Part shown: one piece after another, positions 7,297 to 16,418 of the stretch
Layout of the letters: every line of letters begins with the position of its first letter
How positions within the stretch are numbered: the stretch's first letter is position 1
Origin: Sulfitobacter sp. F26204
Lineage (GTDB): Bacteria; Pseudomonadota; Alphaproteobacteria; Rhodobacterales; Rhodobacteraceae
Assembly (NCBI RefSeq): GCF_026410305.1
Contig: NZ_JAPMLQ010000006.1
Coordinates: 1 to 64,000 of the forward strand
Direction of reading: 5' to 3'
DNA: 64,000 nt
Translations under genes and position numbers: made by a program
Notes under the pieces: model-generated
What the model saw: the letters and a program-made list of their open reading frames with translations, nothing else
What the model was told of the DNA's origin: nothing
The model's database searches: none

Positions 7297-8721
7297 ATGC
7301 GGATCGACAAAATACAATTCGGAAAGCATCTGTTGGCCGGTGTCTGTGCCCTTGGTCTGGCGGTCTTGGCACCTCGAGGGGCCGCGGCTGAAACGCTGGC
7401 CGATGCCCTGGTCGGAGCTTATAATCATTCGGGGTTGCTGGAACAGAACCGCGCCTTGTTGCGCGCCGCGGATGAGGATGTCGCGATTGCAGCGGCCACG
7501 CTGAAACCCGTCCTGCGCTGGTCTGCCAGTCTGACGCAGGCATTCGGGCGTGTGCGCACCTCATCGTCACCGGTAACCATCGACAATGATAACCTGACCG
7601 CCGCGGTCAACCTTGTCGGTGAATTGGTGCTTTATGATTTCGGATCTCGCCAGTTACGGGTCGAAGCATCCAAAGAAAGCGTTCTGGCCACCCGCGAAGC
7701 ACTGATCGAAATCGAACAACAGGTTTTGTTCCGCGCGGTGCGGGCCTATATGGGCGTCATCGAAGCATCAGAATTCGTAGCGCTCCGCCAGAACAACCTG
7801 CGGCTGTTGACCCAGGAATTACGTGCCGCCCAGGACCGATTCGAAGTCGGCGAAGTGACGCGCACTGACGTCGCGTTGGCACAGGCCCAACTGGCACAAG
7901 CCCGCAGCGGTTTGGCCCAGGCAGAGGGTAACCTGCTTTCTGCAACCGAAGAATACCGCAATGTCATCGGGCGCAAACCCGGTCGTCTGCAACAGCCTCC
8001 CGGATTGCCCAAAATCGAATCCAGCGTGGACAAGGCCAAGGCGATTGCCGTACGCCGGCATCCCTCCTTGTTGGGGGCACAACATCAGGTTGCTGCGGCT
8101 GATCTGCTGGTCCGCGCAACCGAAGCAGATATGAAACCGACCGTCAATCTCACGGGTCGTCTGGGCCTGACCGAAAACCTGAATGCCAGGGATTTCAATC
8201 GTGGTGGATCAATCGGGATCGAAGCGGGTCAGACAATCTATCAGGGTGGATCATTGTCGGCGACAGCCCGCCAGGCACGCGCACGCGCGGATGCGCAGCG
8301 CGGCAACCTGCATGTGGTGCGTCACGATGTTCAGCAAACCGTTGGAGATTCCTATGCCCAGTTGACCACGGTAAAGGCTCAACTGGAGGCATCGGAACGT
8401 CAGGTGCGGGCAGCAAGCATCGCTTTTCGCGGGATCCGCGAAGAGGCCACATTGGGAGCGCGGACAACGCTGGATGTCCTGGACGCCGAACAGGCGCTGC
8501 TGAATGCACGCTCATCACAGGTTTCCGCGCGCGTCAGCGTCTATGTCGCCGCCTATGGAATATTGGTCAGCACAGGCCGTCTGACAGCCAAGCAGCTGGG
8601 CTTGCCGGTCCAGATCTACGATCCCGCAGCCTATTACAATCTGGTCAAAGACAGCCCAGCGAAGAAGTCCAAGGAAGGGCAGAAACTGGACCGTGTGTTG
8701 CGGGCGCTGCAAAAAGACTGA
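7297..8721 (+). CDS. tolC: TolC-family outer membrane channel
   Basis: The 474-residue protein is a TolC/OprM-type outer membrane efflux channel that joins inner-membrane exporters across the periplasm. A signal peptide (residues 1-30, ending GAAAET) precedes two copies of the outer membrane efflux repeat, rich in Ala/Gln heptads (for example RTDVALAQAQLAQARSGLAQ). The second half contains the equivalent segment TTLDVLDAEQALLNAR. The length matches E. coli TolC (about 490). I start at 7297 because the signal peptide begins there and AGAGG lies ten bases upstream; the open frame extends further left into the PIMT-like gene in another frame. Possible partners include the ABC exporter at 14.4-16.3 kb, but no membrane-fusion protein is adjacent. 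Confidence 0.93.
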   Translation: MRIDKIQFGKHLLAGVCALGLAVLAPRGAAAETLADALVGAYNHSGLLEQNRALLRAADEDVAIAAATLKPVLRWSASLTQAFGRVRTSSSPVTIDNDNLTAAVNLVGELVLYDFGSRQLRVEASKESVLATREALIEIEQQVLFRAVRAYMGVIEASEFVALRQNNLRLLTQELRAAQDRFEVGEVTRTDVALAQAQLAQARSGLAQAEGNLLSATEEYRNVIGRKPGRLQQPPGLPKIESSVDKAKAIAVRRHPSLLGAQHQVAAADLLVRATEADMKPTVNLTGRLGLTENLNARDFNRGGSIGIEAGQTIYQGGSLSATARQARARADAQRGNLHVVRHDVQQTVGDSYAQLTTVKAQLEASERQVRAASIAFRGIREEATLGARTTLDVLDAEQALLNARSSQVSARVSVYVAAYGILVSTGRLTAKQLGLPVQIYDPAAYYNLVKDSPAKKSKEGQKLDRVLRALQKD

Positions 8722-8794
8722 CAATTTTGCGCGCCCCATTGTGTGAAAAACAATCCGAGGTTAGTTTGATCACGAGAAAAGAGTGGTAAAAACT

Positions 8795-10147
8795 ATGTCC
8801 GACCCAGTCACAAATGCTGAGGTAGAGGATGTGCTATCTTCGATCCGCCGTCTGGTGTCCGAAGACAAGCGTCCTGTACAGGTACCTTTGAACGAGGCCA
8901 AGAGCGCCGCAGTCAAGCCTGCTGTGGAACCGAGAAAGGATCGTTTGGTTCTGACACCGGCGCTGCGTGTCACTGATGCGCCGCGAGATACCGCCACCCC
9001 AGACAACAGCACCGCAGCCTCGCAAGAGACTGATACCGAAGAATCCCTTTTTGAGGCACCTCGTGACGGCGAAAACCGACTGGGTGCGACCGACAGAAAT
9101 GATGGAATTGAAATCAACAGCCTGGTCAGCGATGATTCCCCGCTCGACCTGCCGGGTGGCTTGTCCTCAACTCAACAGGCCACAGACAAAGCCGATGTCT
9201 CGGCGGATGAAGACGATCAATTTTTCGATGATCTGTCGCAGGATTATTCTACTGATCCATATAACTTTGACGACGATTCTGACAACGATGGCGACAGCGA
9301 TGATGATTTCAACCTGCGCCATTCAACGGATCAACAGAGACCGCCCGAAGGACCCGAAGACGATCAGGACGACGACGTAACTCTGGTTTCCGAGACTGAG
9401 ATTCTGAAAGCGGACAAGGCAGAGGTCGCTGAGTCCAATCAGAGGGCGCAAAACGAACGGCTGGACGAAACCGGATCAGAGATGGAAAAGGCGGAATCAG
9501 CGCCGGGAGAGCAGTCGACGACCGATACGTCCATGGCCCAGTCACCGCAGGCTGCGCAAAAGGCCGCTACCTTGACGGCAAAGATCGCCGCGCTGGAAAC
9601 GGCGATCGGTCAGATTTCCGAGACATGGGAACCCGACGACGCAGGCGAAAGCGATTACGCTGGCAGCGAACCGGAGGCGATGGCCTGGGAAGACGATGAA
9701 CAGGAGGTGTCGCTGCGACGCAAAGACCGCGCCAGTGCCGACTTGGCTGCCGACGATGCCGGTTCTGCCGGTCCAGAAACCACGCAATCATCTGCCGAAG
9801 AGTTTTTCGCCAAGAAGCAACCGGATGCGCAAAGCCCGGCAAAGGCCGATATGCTTCATGAGCATATGACAGACGCCGGAGAACGGCAGGACACTGATGC
9901 CCAGCCAGAACCGGATGCTGGGCAATCTGCAGATGAAGACCCGGAATTTACGGCCGCACCGCTTGAAGACCGTTTGGGATATTCCGATGAAGATCAACTG
10001 ATCGACGAAGAAGCGCTGCGTGATCTGGTGTCAGATATTGTCCGTCAGGAATTGCAGGGTGCCTTGGGCGAACGCATCACCCGCAATGTGCGCAAATTGG
10101 TGCGCCGCGAGATTCACCGCGCCTTGACCGCGCAGGAGCTTGAGTAA
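8795..10147 (+). CDS. PopZ-like acidic protein (DUF2497-type ends)
   Basis: The 450-residue protein has a short conserved N-terminal helix (VEDVLSSIRRLVSEDKR) and a conserved C-terminal helical segment (LRDLVSDIVRQELQGALGER, then RNVRKLVRREIHRAL). Between them lie about 370 residues of disordered, very acidic sequence with Asp runs (FDDDSDNDGDSDDDF). This architecture matches PopZ, the polar organising protein of alphaproteobacteria, where the C-terminal helices oligomerise, the acidic linker excludes structured proteins and the N-terminal helix binds clients. The linker is much longer than in Caulobacter PopZ (177 residues in total). I prefer ATG 8795 to an upstream GTG at 8783. It follows tolC by 73 bp. 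Identification is by architecture only. Confidence 0.65.
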   Translation: MSDPVTNAEVEDVLSSIRRLVSEDKRPVQVPLNEAKSAAVKPAVEPRKDRLVLTPALRVTDAPRDTATPDNSTAASQETDTEESLFEAPRDGENRLGATDRNDGIEINSLVSDDSPLDLPGGLSSTQQATDKADVSADEDDQFFDDLSQDYSTDPYNFDDDSDNDGDSDDDFNLRHSTDQQRPPEGPEDDQDDDVTLVSETEILKADKAEVAESNQRAQNERLDETGSEMEKAESAPGEQSTTDTSMAQSPQAAQKAATLTAKIAALETAIGQISETWEPDDAGESDYAGSEPEAMAWEDDEQEVSLRRKDRASADLAADDAGSAGPETTQSSAEEFFAKKQPDAQSPAKADMLHEHMTDAGERQDTDAQPEPDAGQSADEDPEFTAAPLEDRLGYSDEDQLIDEEALRDLVSDIVRQELQGALGERITRNVRKLVRREIHRALTAQELE

Positions 10148-10168
10148 GAGAATACTCCCGGTTGGCGA

Positions 10169-11626
10169 TCATACCTCGCCAGCCATTTCCAACATCAGGT
10201 CTATATCAAAATACTCTTCTATATGTGCCGCAAGGGCGTCGAGGGTTGCCTCAACGCCTGTTTCAAACGCCACCGACGAAGCAACGCCGAATTGCGCCAG
10301 ATAGGCGGCGCGAAAGCTGTCCGAACTGAAAAGCCCGTGCATGTAACATCCTTGAACCAGACCATTCAGGCTGGTGGCACCTTCGTCCTTGCCGTCAAAC
10401 GTCAACCATGACGCTGCAGTGTCTGGTCCGGTTGTTTCACCGATATGAATCTCATACCCTGACAGGGATGTACCGCTAGCGGGGTGATTGCCCTGCTTGA
10501 GCGACAAATGTTTGATCGGTGCCATCACGGTTTCAACGTCCAGATGTCCCAATCCCTCGACGCTACAGGGTGGGCCTTCGATCCCTTGGGGATCCGCGAT
10601 GCGTTTACCCAGCATTTGATAACCGCCGCAGAGACCCAATACACGACCACCCCGCCGGATATGGGCGGCAAGATCGGTATCCCATCCCTCGGCCCGCAGC
10701 GCAGCGAGGTCGGCAATTGTCGCCTTGCTACCAGCGAGTATGACAAGATCGGCATCTCCAGGCAGCGGGCTGCCGGGCATGATGATACGCAGATCAACGC
10801 CAGATTCCGCTGCCAAAGGATCCAGATCATCGAAATTGGAAATCCGGGGCAAGCGCGGCACCGCAATGACACATCCCGCGCCGCCTGAACGCGACCGCGC
10901 GGGGAGGTCCATGACGTCTTCTGCGGGCAACCGATGTGCGCCGTCAAACCATGGGATCACGCCCAAGCAGGGCCAACCGGTTCTTTTGGCAATGTCATCG
11001 CGACCGGCATCAAACAGGCTTCGGTCTCCGCGAAATTTGTTTACGGCAAAGCCGCGCACCTGCGCATTGTCAGCGCTTTGCATCACTGCCTGGGTGCCGA
11101 CGATCTGGGCAATGACACCACCGCGATCAATGTCACCCATCAGGATCACCGGCACATCCGCTGCAGTGGCAAAACCCATGTTTGCGATGTCGCCGCTGCG
11201 CAGGTTTGTTTCCGCAGGGCTGCCTGCGCCTTCGATCACAATCAAATCGCATTGTGTGGCCAGCCTGTTGAATGAGTCCAGAACCCGTGGCATCAGGGCT
11301 GCCTTGTTCCTGCCAAAGGCTGTGGCCTCCTGATGGCCGGCAATCTGCCCTTGAACGATGACTTGTGCCCCGGTAGCGGATTGAGGTTTCAGCAGGACAG
11401 GATTCATGTCCGTATGTGGTGCAACCTCGGCGGCGCGCGCCTGCAACGCCTGGGCGCGGCCGATCTCACCACCGTTCGACGTGACGGCTGCGTTGTTGGA
11501 CATGTTTTGCGGCTTGAAAGGGCGCACCTTCATGCCACGGCGCACACAGGCGCGGATGATCCCAGCCACGATCATTGATTTTCCGACATTGCTGCCGGTG
11601 CCTTGAATCATGATGGCTTTGGTCAT
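10169..11626 (-). CDS. cobQ: Cobyric acid synthase
   Basis: The 485-residue enzyme amidates adenosylcobyrinic a,c-diamide at four side chains to give adenosylcobyric acid in B12 synthesis, using glutamine and ATP. The N-terminal half has the P-loop GTGSNVGKS (residues 9-17) and the conserved FKPQNMSNN. The C-terminal half is a class I-type amidotransferase with the Cys in [10 protein letters not shown] near residue 335 and a late His in YMHGLF. Length equals the family's usual 480-490. It is convergent with the PopZ-like gene (21 bp gap) and no other cob gene is nearby. No cobalamin riboswitch was visible upstream; the upstream space holds the terminator of the next gene. Confidence 0.96.
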   Translation of the reverse strand: MTKAIMIQGTGSNVGKSMIVAGIIRACVRRGMKVRPFKPQNMSNNAAVTSNGGEIGRAQALQARAAEVAPHTDMNPVLLKPQSATGAQVIVQGQIAGHQEATAFGRNKAALMPRVLDSFNRLATQCDLIVIEGAGSPAETNLRSGDIANMGFATAADVPVILMGDIDRGGVIAQIVGTQAVMQSADNAQVRGFAVNKFRGDRSLFDAGRDDIAKRTGWPCLGVIPWFDGAHRLPAEDVMDLPARSRSGGAGCVIAVPRLPRISNFDDLDPLAAESGVDLRIIMPGSPLPGDADLVILAGSKATIADLAALRAEGWDTDLAAHIRRGGRVLGLCGGYQMLGKRIADPQGIEGPPCSVEGLGHLDVETVMAPIKHLSLKQGNHPASGTSLSGYEIHIGETTGPDTAASWLTFDGKDEGATSLNGLVQGCYMHGLFSSDSFRAAYLAQFGVASSVAFETGVEATLDALAAHIEEYFDIDLMLEMAGEV

Positions 11627-11674
11627 GTGGAAGCCTATTCAGTTTGGCAGCAGGCTGGTGATCATGTCCTGCCC

Positions 11675-11707
11675 ACAAACGAAAAACACAGCCCCAAAGG
11701 GCTGCGT
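11675..11707 (-). terminator. Rho-independent terminator of the DUF6280 gene
   Basis: Read on the minus strand, ACGCAGCCC pairs with GGGCTGTGT (9 bp including one G-U), with a four-base loop, and is followed by TTTTCGTTTG. It lies 26 bp after the stop of the DUF6280 gene and before cobQ, separating those two transcripts. Confidence 0.85.
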
Positions 11708-11732
11708 CTTTTCTCCCGTACTGGGATACCTA

Positions 11733-12053
11733 TTAAGCGGCTTCTGCCTGTTGGGCAGCGTGGCGACGTTCCGATTCTTCGCGTGAAAGAGCAACGGATG
11801 TACGGACGCCTTTGCCGACAAAATCCATCAGTCCGGCCACAACGCGCTCGTTCGGGTCAATGCCCGCACAGCTCAATACTTCGCGGCCATCGCGGGAGCG
11901 TGCCCAGCGGGCGATCTGCTCTGGGCCGTTGCCATATTTCTTGTCATCAGCGATTGCATCATCCAGTGCTGCCAGTACAACAGCGGCGAAAAGCTTGCGA
12001 GCGCGATTGCCTTGCTCATTATTGAAAGCGGTGCCGTCAACGAAATCTCTCAA
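11733..12053 (-). CDS. DUF6280 family protein
   Basis: The 106-residue soluble protein is one I recall as a highly conserved hypothetical of Rhodobacterales (DUF6280). Key parts are FNNEQGNRARKLFAAVVLAA, GPEQIARWARSRDGREVLSC and an Arg/Glu-rich C-terminus. It has one Cys and no signal peptide or membrane segment. No function can be assigned. It is divergent from efp with about 220 bp between starts and is closed by a strong terminator, so it is probably a single-gene transcript. The strong conservation I remember suggests a core regulatory or structural role, but this is unverified. Confidence 0.75.
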   Translation of the reverse strand: MRDFVDGTAFNNEQGNRARKLFAAVVLAALDDAIADDKKYGNGPEQIARWARSRDGREVLSCAGIDPNERVVAGLMDFVGKGVRTSVALSREESERRHAAQQAEAA

Positions 12054-12273
12054 CTCGTCGTCCTTTCGATTATTCTTGCTCTTGTCATTCGGGCGTGACG
12101 CTTCTTATGACCGATATACATCGATTCGGATACATCTTATTCGCATAGCAGCCATGCGGAGAGCGCATGCCCGATGATGAAGTCCGACAATATATCGCGA
12201 GCTTGCAGGGTTCCTTAACGCCAGATATAGGGTGCGTTATAATTTCATCAACCTTTTGCCTAGGTTTTGCCAC

Positions 12274-12837
12274 ATGCCCAAAATTAACGGAAACGAGATT
12301 CGCCCCGGTAACGTGCTGGAACACAACGGAGGCCTCTGGGCCGCGGTCAAAGTGGACCACGTTAAGCCCGGCAAGGGCGGTGCCTTTGCTCAGGTAGAGC
12401 TGCGCAATTTGCGCAACGGCTCCAAACTGAACGAACGTTTCCGCTCCGCGGACAAGGTCGAAAAAGTGCGTCTGGAACAAAAGGATCAGCAATTTCTCTA
12501 TGAAGACAATGGGATGCTGGTTCTGATGGATACAGATACCTATGATCAGGTTCAGCTGCCTTCGGATCTGCTGGGCGAACGCCGTCCCTTCCTGCAAGAC
12601 GGGATGATGGTTGTGGTAGAGTATAACGGAGATGAGCCGTTGAACGCCTCATTGCCGCAAAAAGTGGTCTGCAAGATCGCTGAAACAGAACCTGTGGTCA
12701 AAGGTCAAACAGCGGCGAATTCCTTCAAACCGGCGGTTTTGGACAATGGTGTTAAGGTTTCAGTGCCGCCTTTCGTAGGTCAGGACGAAGAAATCGTGGT
12801 AAATACAGAGACAATGGAATACGTCGAACGCGCCTGA
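12274..12837 (+). CDS. efp: Translation elongation factor P
   Basis: The 187-residue protein is EF-P, which rescues ribosomes stalled at polyproline stretches. It has the three beta-barrel domains of normal length. The domain I loop is KPGKGGAF with Lys34 at the tip, the residue beta-lysylated by EpmA in E. coli, so this form expects that modification route; epmA/epmB were not seen in the window. The start at 12274 (MPKINGNEI) matches the family; the frame is open 14 codons further upstream. Downstream is a bidirectional stem-loop (12893-12928). The gene is divergent from the DUF6280 gene. Confidence 0.97.
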   Translation: MPKINGNEIRPGNVLEHNGGLWAAVKVDHVKPGKGGAFAQVELRNLRNGSKLNERFRSADKVEKVRLEQKDQQFLYEDNGMLVLMDTDTYDQVQLPSDLLGERRPFLQDGMMVVVEYNGDEPLNASLPQKVVCKIAETEPVVKGQTAANSFKPAVLDNGVKVSVPPFVGQDEEIVVNTETMEYVERA

Positions 12838-12892
12838 TATATGCCCAAGCTGGCGGATTTTGCTGACGCGACGTAAATCATATTAACGTTAA

Positions 12893-12928
12893 AAAAGCGT
12901 CACGGATCGAGGTTGGAAAGACGCTTTT
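12893..12928. terminator. Bidirectional terminator between efp and ygfZ
   Basis: AAAAGCGTC (12893-12901) and GACGCTTTT (12920-12928) form a perfect 9-bp stem with an 18-base loop. The A and T flanks give a T-tract on either strand, so it can end both the rightward efp transcript and the leftward ygfZ transcript. Confidence 0.7.
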
Positions 12929-12946
12929 CATGAAATCCTATACATT

Positions 12947-13690
12947 TTACGGGACATCGGCACGCGTAACCACGGCATCTCCTGCCTGCATCTGGCCGGT
13001 TGCGCGGTCAAATCGCAAATAGGCAATGCCCATTCCCCGGGCTTGTGTGAACAGGGTTCCTGCGGTTTTGCCCGCGCTTGTCAGTTCGGTTCCCACGGGC
13101 GCGCTGCCCTGCACATCGACCTGCGCCAACCCCTTGCGCAGCTCGGTCTTGTGTTTCATCCGTGCTGTAACCTCCTGACCGACATAACATCCCTTGCGAA
13201 AATCGACACCGTTCAACCGTTCAAACCCGGCTTCAAGGATGAAGGTGTCCGGAGTCAGTTCGATCCCGGTTTCCGGCACCAGATGGGCGACACGCAAAGC
13301 ATCCCAGTCAGTACTGTCGTCAGTTTGGGGTGCGGCCCGATAGCTGCGCCAACCCAATGCTTCGCACCGAGGATCGGCAAATCCATCGGCAGGGCGCGCG
13401 CCCAGTCCACGGTGCAGATGCAGTTCCGTCGTGTCGATTTCGACAGCGGCACGCAGTTTATACATCGACAACCGCTGAACCAGCATGTCAGCCAGACTCT
13501 CAGCCACATCCAACAGGACATCATCGGCACTGGATACCAAAAAGAAATCTGCAAGGTATTTCCCCTGCGGCGTCAACATCGCTGCATAGACGATTCCTTG
13601 CGTTAGTTTGGCGATGTCGTTTGTGATCAAGCCCTGCAGGAAATCATGTGTGTCTGGCCCGCTTAGACGTAGGATACGGCGCTTGGTCAT
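12947..13690 (-). CDS. ygfZ: Folate-binding YgfZ-type Fe-S protein assembly factor
   Basis: The 247-residue protein matches YgfZ/IBA57, a GcvT-fold protein that uses folate and supports assembly or repair of certain iron-sulfur enzymes. The signature KGCYVGQE (in FRKGCYVGQEVTARM) is present near residue 185, and the N-terminal DFLQGLITNDI is typical. Length is shorter than E. coli YgfZ (326) but usual for alphaproteobacteria. I chose the ATG at 13690 because AAGGA stands before it; an upstream in-frame start at 13705 adds only five residues. It is divergent from the glycosyltransferase gene by 63 bp, so the two share a compact promoter region. Confidence 0.92.
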   Translation of the reverse strand: MTKRRILRLSGPDTHDFLQGLITNDIAKLTQGIVYAAMLTPQGKYLADFFLVSSADDVLLDVAESLADMLVQRLSMYKLRAAVEIDTTELHLHRGLGARPADGFADPRCEALGWRSYRAAPQTDDSTDWDALRVAHLVPETGIELTPDTFILEAGFERLNGVDFRKGCYVGQEVTARMKHKTELRKGLAQVDVQGSAPVGTELTSAGKTAGTLFTQARGMGIAYLRFDRATGQMQAGDAVVTRADVP

Positions 13691-13753
13691 GGGCTGTCCT
13701 TTCAAGGTTCAGATCGCATATAGTGTTCCCACGTCACGTCAAAAGGGGCAAGC

Positions 13754-14431
13754 ATGCGCGCGCCAATCTCTGTCATCATTCCAACGCTGAACGCCGAGAA
13801 GACATTGTCCAAATGCCTGGAAGGCTTGATGGAAGGGGTAGAAGCCGGGCTGATCCGTGAATTGATTGTCGCGGACGGGGGGTCATGTGATGCCACCGGT
13901 GCCATCGCTCAGGCATGGGGGGCCGAGATCCTGCAAGGCGTCGCATCCCGTGGCGGGCAATTGCGGCTTGGTTGTGCCGCGGCACAGGCGGAGTGGATGT
14001 TGGTGATTCACGCAGACTCGGTGTTGCAGCATGGATGGTGCAAAACAGTGCGTCTTCATCTGACAGATCCCGATCGCGCAGGTTGGTTCCGCCTTGCCTT
14101 TGAACATGCCGGTGTCGCCGGAAGGTTGGTTGCGGGATGGGCCAATCTTCGCAGCCGGCTGGGTTTGCCTTACGGTGATCAGGGGCTGCTGATTTCGGCG
14201 GAGCTATACGCCCGGATTGGTGGCTTTCCCGACCAGCCGTTGATGGAGGACGTTGCAATGGCGCGCCAACTCTCCGGGAAATTGACACCTCTCGAGGGCG
14301 TTGCCCGTACCAGTGCAGACAAATACATCGCGCAAGGCTGGATCAAGCGCGGGTCGCGAAACCTCTGGACCTTGATCCGGTATTTTGCAGGTGTCGATGT
14401 TGAAAAGCTCGCCGCTGGTTATCGACCCTAG
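13754..14431 (+). CDS. Family 2 glycosyltransferase (TIGR04283-like)
   Basis: The 225-residue protein is a GT-A fold family 2 glycosyltransferase. It has the start SVIIPTLNAEKTL, the nucleotide-sugar site VADGGSCDAT, and a degenerate DxD as HADSVL. Later parts GDQGLLISAELYARIGGFP and LMEDVAMARQL are typical of the small subgroup labelled arsenosugar-biosynthesis glycosyltransferase (TIGR04283). No arsS/arsM partner is visible nearby, so the arsenosugar link is unsupported here. There is no membrane segment. It overlaps the stop of the convergent ABC exporter gene by four bases. Confidence 0.85.
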   Translation: MRAPISVIIPTLNAEKTLSKCLEGLMEGVEAGLIRELIVADGGSCDATGAIAQAWGAEILQGVASRGGQLRLGCAAAQAEWMLVIHADSVLQHGWCKTVRLHLTDPDRAGWFRLAFEHAGVAGRLVAGWANLRSRLGLPYGDQGLLISAELYARIGGFPDQPLMEDVAMARQLSGKLTPLEGVARTSADKYIAQGWIKRGSRNLWTLIRYFAGVDVEKLAAGYRP

Positions 14432-16275
14432 CCAAAGAGCCTGCGCCACAGACTGAGTTTTGCAGCAGGTTTGCCCTGTTGCGAGCCTTGAATGCGCATC
14501 CGGCTTTTGGGCGCAGCTTCTGGCTGTGCCCCGTCCCGAAACTGCAAACGGTACAGATCTGCATAGAGGCCGCCGCGTTCCAGCAGTTCCTCATGTGTGC
14601 CCTCGTCCACGGTGCGGCCTTTGTCGAGCACGACAATTCGGTCCGCGCTGCGGATTGTCGCCAGACGGTGGGCGATTACAAGGGTTGTGCGCCCCTTTGA
14701 AAGTCGATCAAGCGCCGCCTGAACAACTTGTTCGGATTGCGCATCCAGAGCGCTGGTTGCCTCGTCCAGCAACAAGATCGGCGTATCGCGCAACAGGGCG
14801 CGGGCAATGACGACACGCTGGCGCTGACCGCCTGACAGGGCGGAGCCACGCGGGCCGACAAGGGTTTCCAGCCCCTTTTCCAGTTTGGGCAGAAAATCGG
14901 CAACATGTGCGGCGTCCAACACTTCTTGCAATCGTGCCTCGCTGACTCCCTTGTGATCCAGAACGATGTTTTCGCGCAGGGTCGCATCAAACAAGAGCGC
15001 CTCTTGCGTGACGACAGAGAACAACCCGCGCAGGGCGTTCAGCGACAGGTCCGTCGTGGGCACACCGCCGAGCGTGGCGGTACCGGCCTGTGGGTCGATC
15101 AAGCGTGTCAGGACATTGAAAACCGTCGATTTCCCCGCACCTGACGCCCCGACAAGCGCGGTGGTTTCTCCGGCTCTTGCGGTAAAGCTGAGCTGGTTCA
15201 AGACTCTGCTCTCGCCATAGGATAAAACGATATTGTCCAATACGATTTCCGGTGTTCCTGTCGGGGCTGCAATCGGGGTGGCCGGGTCCTGCAACAGCAC
15301 CGGCGCGTCCAGCAGTTCACGAATGCGTTCCAGCGCGGCAGCAGCAATCTGCCAAAGGCCGGCGATGCCCCCCAACCGGCGCAACGGGCTAAAGGCGAAC
15401 CCCATCGCGGTAAAAAAGGTCATGAACTGCCCGATGGTTTTATCGCCCGAGATGATCTCGGATCCGCCATAGAGGATCACGGCCATGAACCCGATCCCCG
15501 ACAGAATATCGACCATGCCCGGAATCGCGGAATTGCCAAAAGCAGCGCGGACTTCGGTGTCAATGAACCGTGCAGTGAGGCTGCGATACTGTCGCGTCTG
15601 GTAGGCTTCAAGTGCGTTGAGTTTCACCTGAACGATCCCATGAAAAACCTCGTCCAGCCGTGTGGCAAGATCGGCACCGAGGTCGCGCGCTTCGCGCGCA
15701 CGCTTGCGGACAAACCGCTGCGCCATAGCGGCGGGCAACACCATCACCGGAATGCCGATACAGGCCATCAGCGCCCAGATCGGATCAATTGAAACCGCCA
15801 CGCCCAATAGGACCATCAGGCCGATGAAGTCCCGGCCTGCACCGGTGATCACGGCGCGCCAGACATCACCAACCGCATTTACGTCCGATTGAACCCGCTG
15901 GATCAGAAAACCGGGTGGATGGCTTTGATGAAAGGCACCATCCTGACGCATCATCCGTTCCAGCAGATCAATGCGCAAATCAGCCGCCGTGTGCTGCGCC
16001 ACCTTGCTCAGCAATACTTTCTGGCTGACCCCGGCAATTGCGCGCAAGACAAAAATCCCGATCAAGGTCAGTCCGACCCAGATCAACGCATCTTCCTGCC
16101 CTGCGACAAACACCCTGTCGAACATCGGTTCCATCAAACGCGCGAGGGCACCCAGGCTACTGCCTTCGATCACCATGAACACCAGCGCAAGTGCCATCAT
16201 GCCAACGTGCTTTTTCAAGTAGTCCCGCCACAGCCAGCTCAGCAACTCTTTGGAGGTATAGCTCTGATCATTCAT
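14428..16275 (-). CDS. ABC exporter, fused permease and ATPase (MsbA-like)
   Basis: The 615-residue half-transporter has an N-terminal six-helix membrane domain (residues about 20-320) and a C-terminal nucleotide-binding domain. That domain shows Walker A GASGAGKST, signature LSGGQ, Walker B ILLLDEAT and the H-loop IAHRLAT. It functions as a homodimer at the inner membrane, exporting lipids, lipid A or drugs; substrate is not predictable from this sequence alone. The start at 16275 (MNDQSYTSKE) lies five codons after an in-frame ATG and is my preferred choice, as GGTGGTG lies ahead. It is divergent from the class V aminotransferase gene and convergent with the glycosyltransferase gene. Confidence 0.92.
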   Translation of the reverse strand: MNDQSYTSKELLSWLWRDYLKKHVGMMALALVFMVIEGSSLGALARLMEPMFDRVFVAGQEDALIWVGLTLIGIFVLRAIAGVSQKVLLSKVAQHTAADLRIDLLERMMRQDGAFHQSHPPGFLIQRVQSDVNAVGDVWRAVITGAGRDFIGLMVLLGVAVSIDPIWALMACIGIPVMVLPAAMAQRFVRKRAREARDLGADLATRLDEVFHGIVQVKLNALEAYQTRQYRSLTARFIDTEVRAAFGNSAIPGMVDILSGIGFMAVILYGGSEIISGDKTIGQFMTFFTAMGFAFSPLRRLGGIAGLWQIAAAALERIRELLDAPVLLQDPATPIAAPTGTPEIVLDNIVLSYGESRVLNQLSFTARAGETTALVGASGAGKSTVFNVLTRLIDPQAGTATLGGVPTTDLSLNALRGLFSVVTQEALLFDATLRENIVLDHKGVSEARLQEVLDAAHVADFLPKLEKGLETLVGPRGSALSGGQRQRVVIARALLRDTPILLLDEATSALDAQSEQVVQAALDRLSKGRTTLVIAHRLATIRSADRIVVLDKGRTVDEGTHEELLERGGLYADLYRLQFRDGAQPEAAPKSRMRIQGSQQGKPAAKLSLWRRLFG

Positions 16276-16418
16276 AGGGAAACACACCACCCGGTTCGAA
16301 AAAACTGTCCCAACCTCTAGTCCCGTGACCGCTTCGGGGCAAGCAAAGCGTTCTGGTGTTGACGCTAGCCCGCGCAGGCCTAAGGTCGCCCTGATTGATG
16401 TTGCCAGAAGGCCTTGTT

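Noticed and set aside
11627..11732. Cobalamin riboswitch before cobQ
   Set aside because: The short spacer contains a rho-independent terminator of the upstream gene and no B12-box-like sequence.
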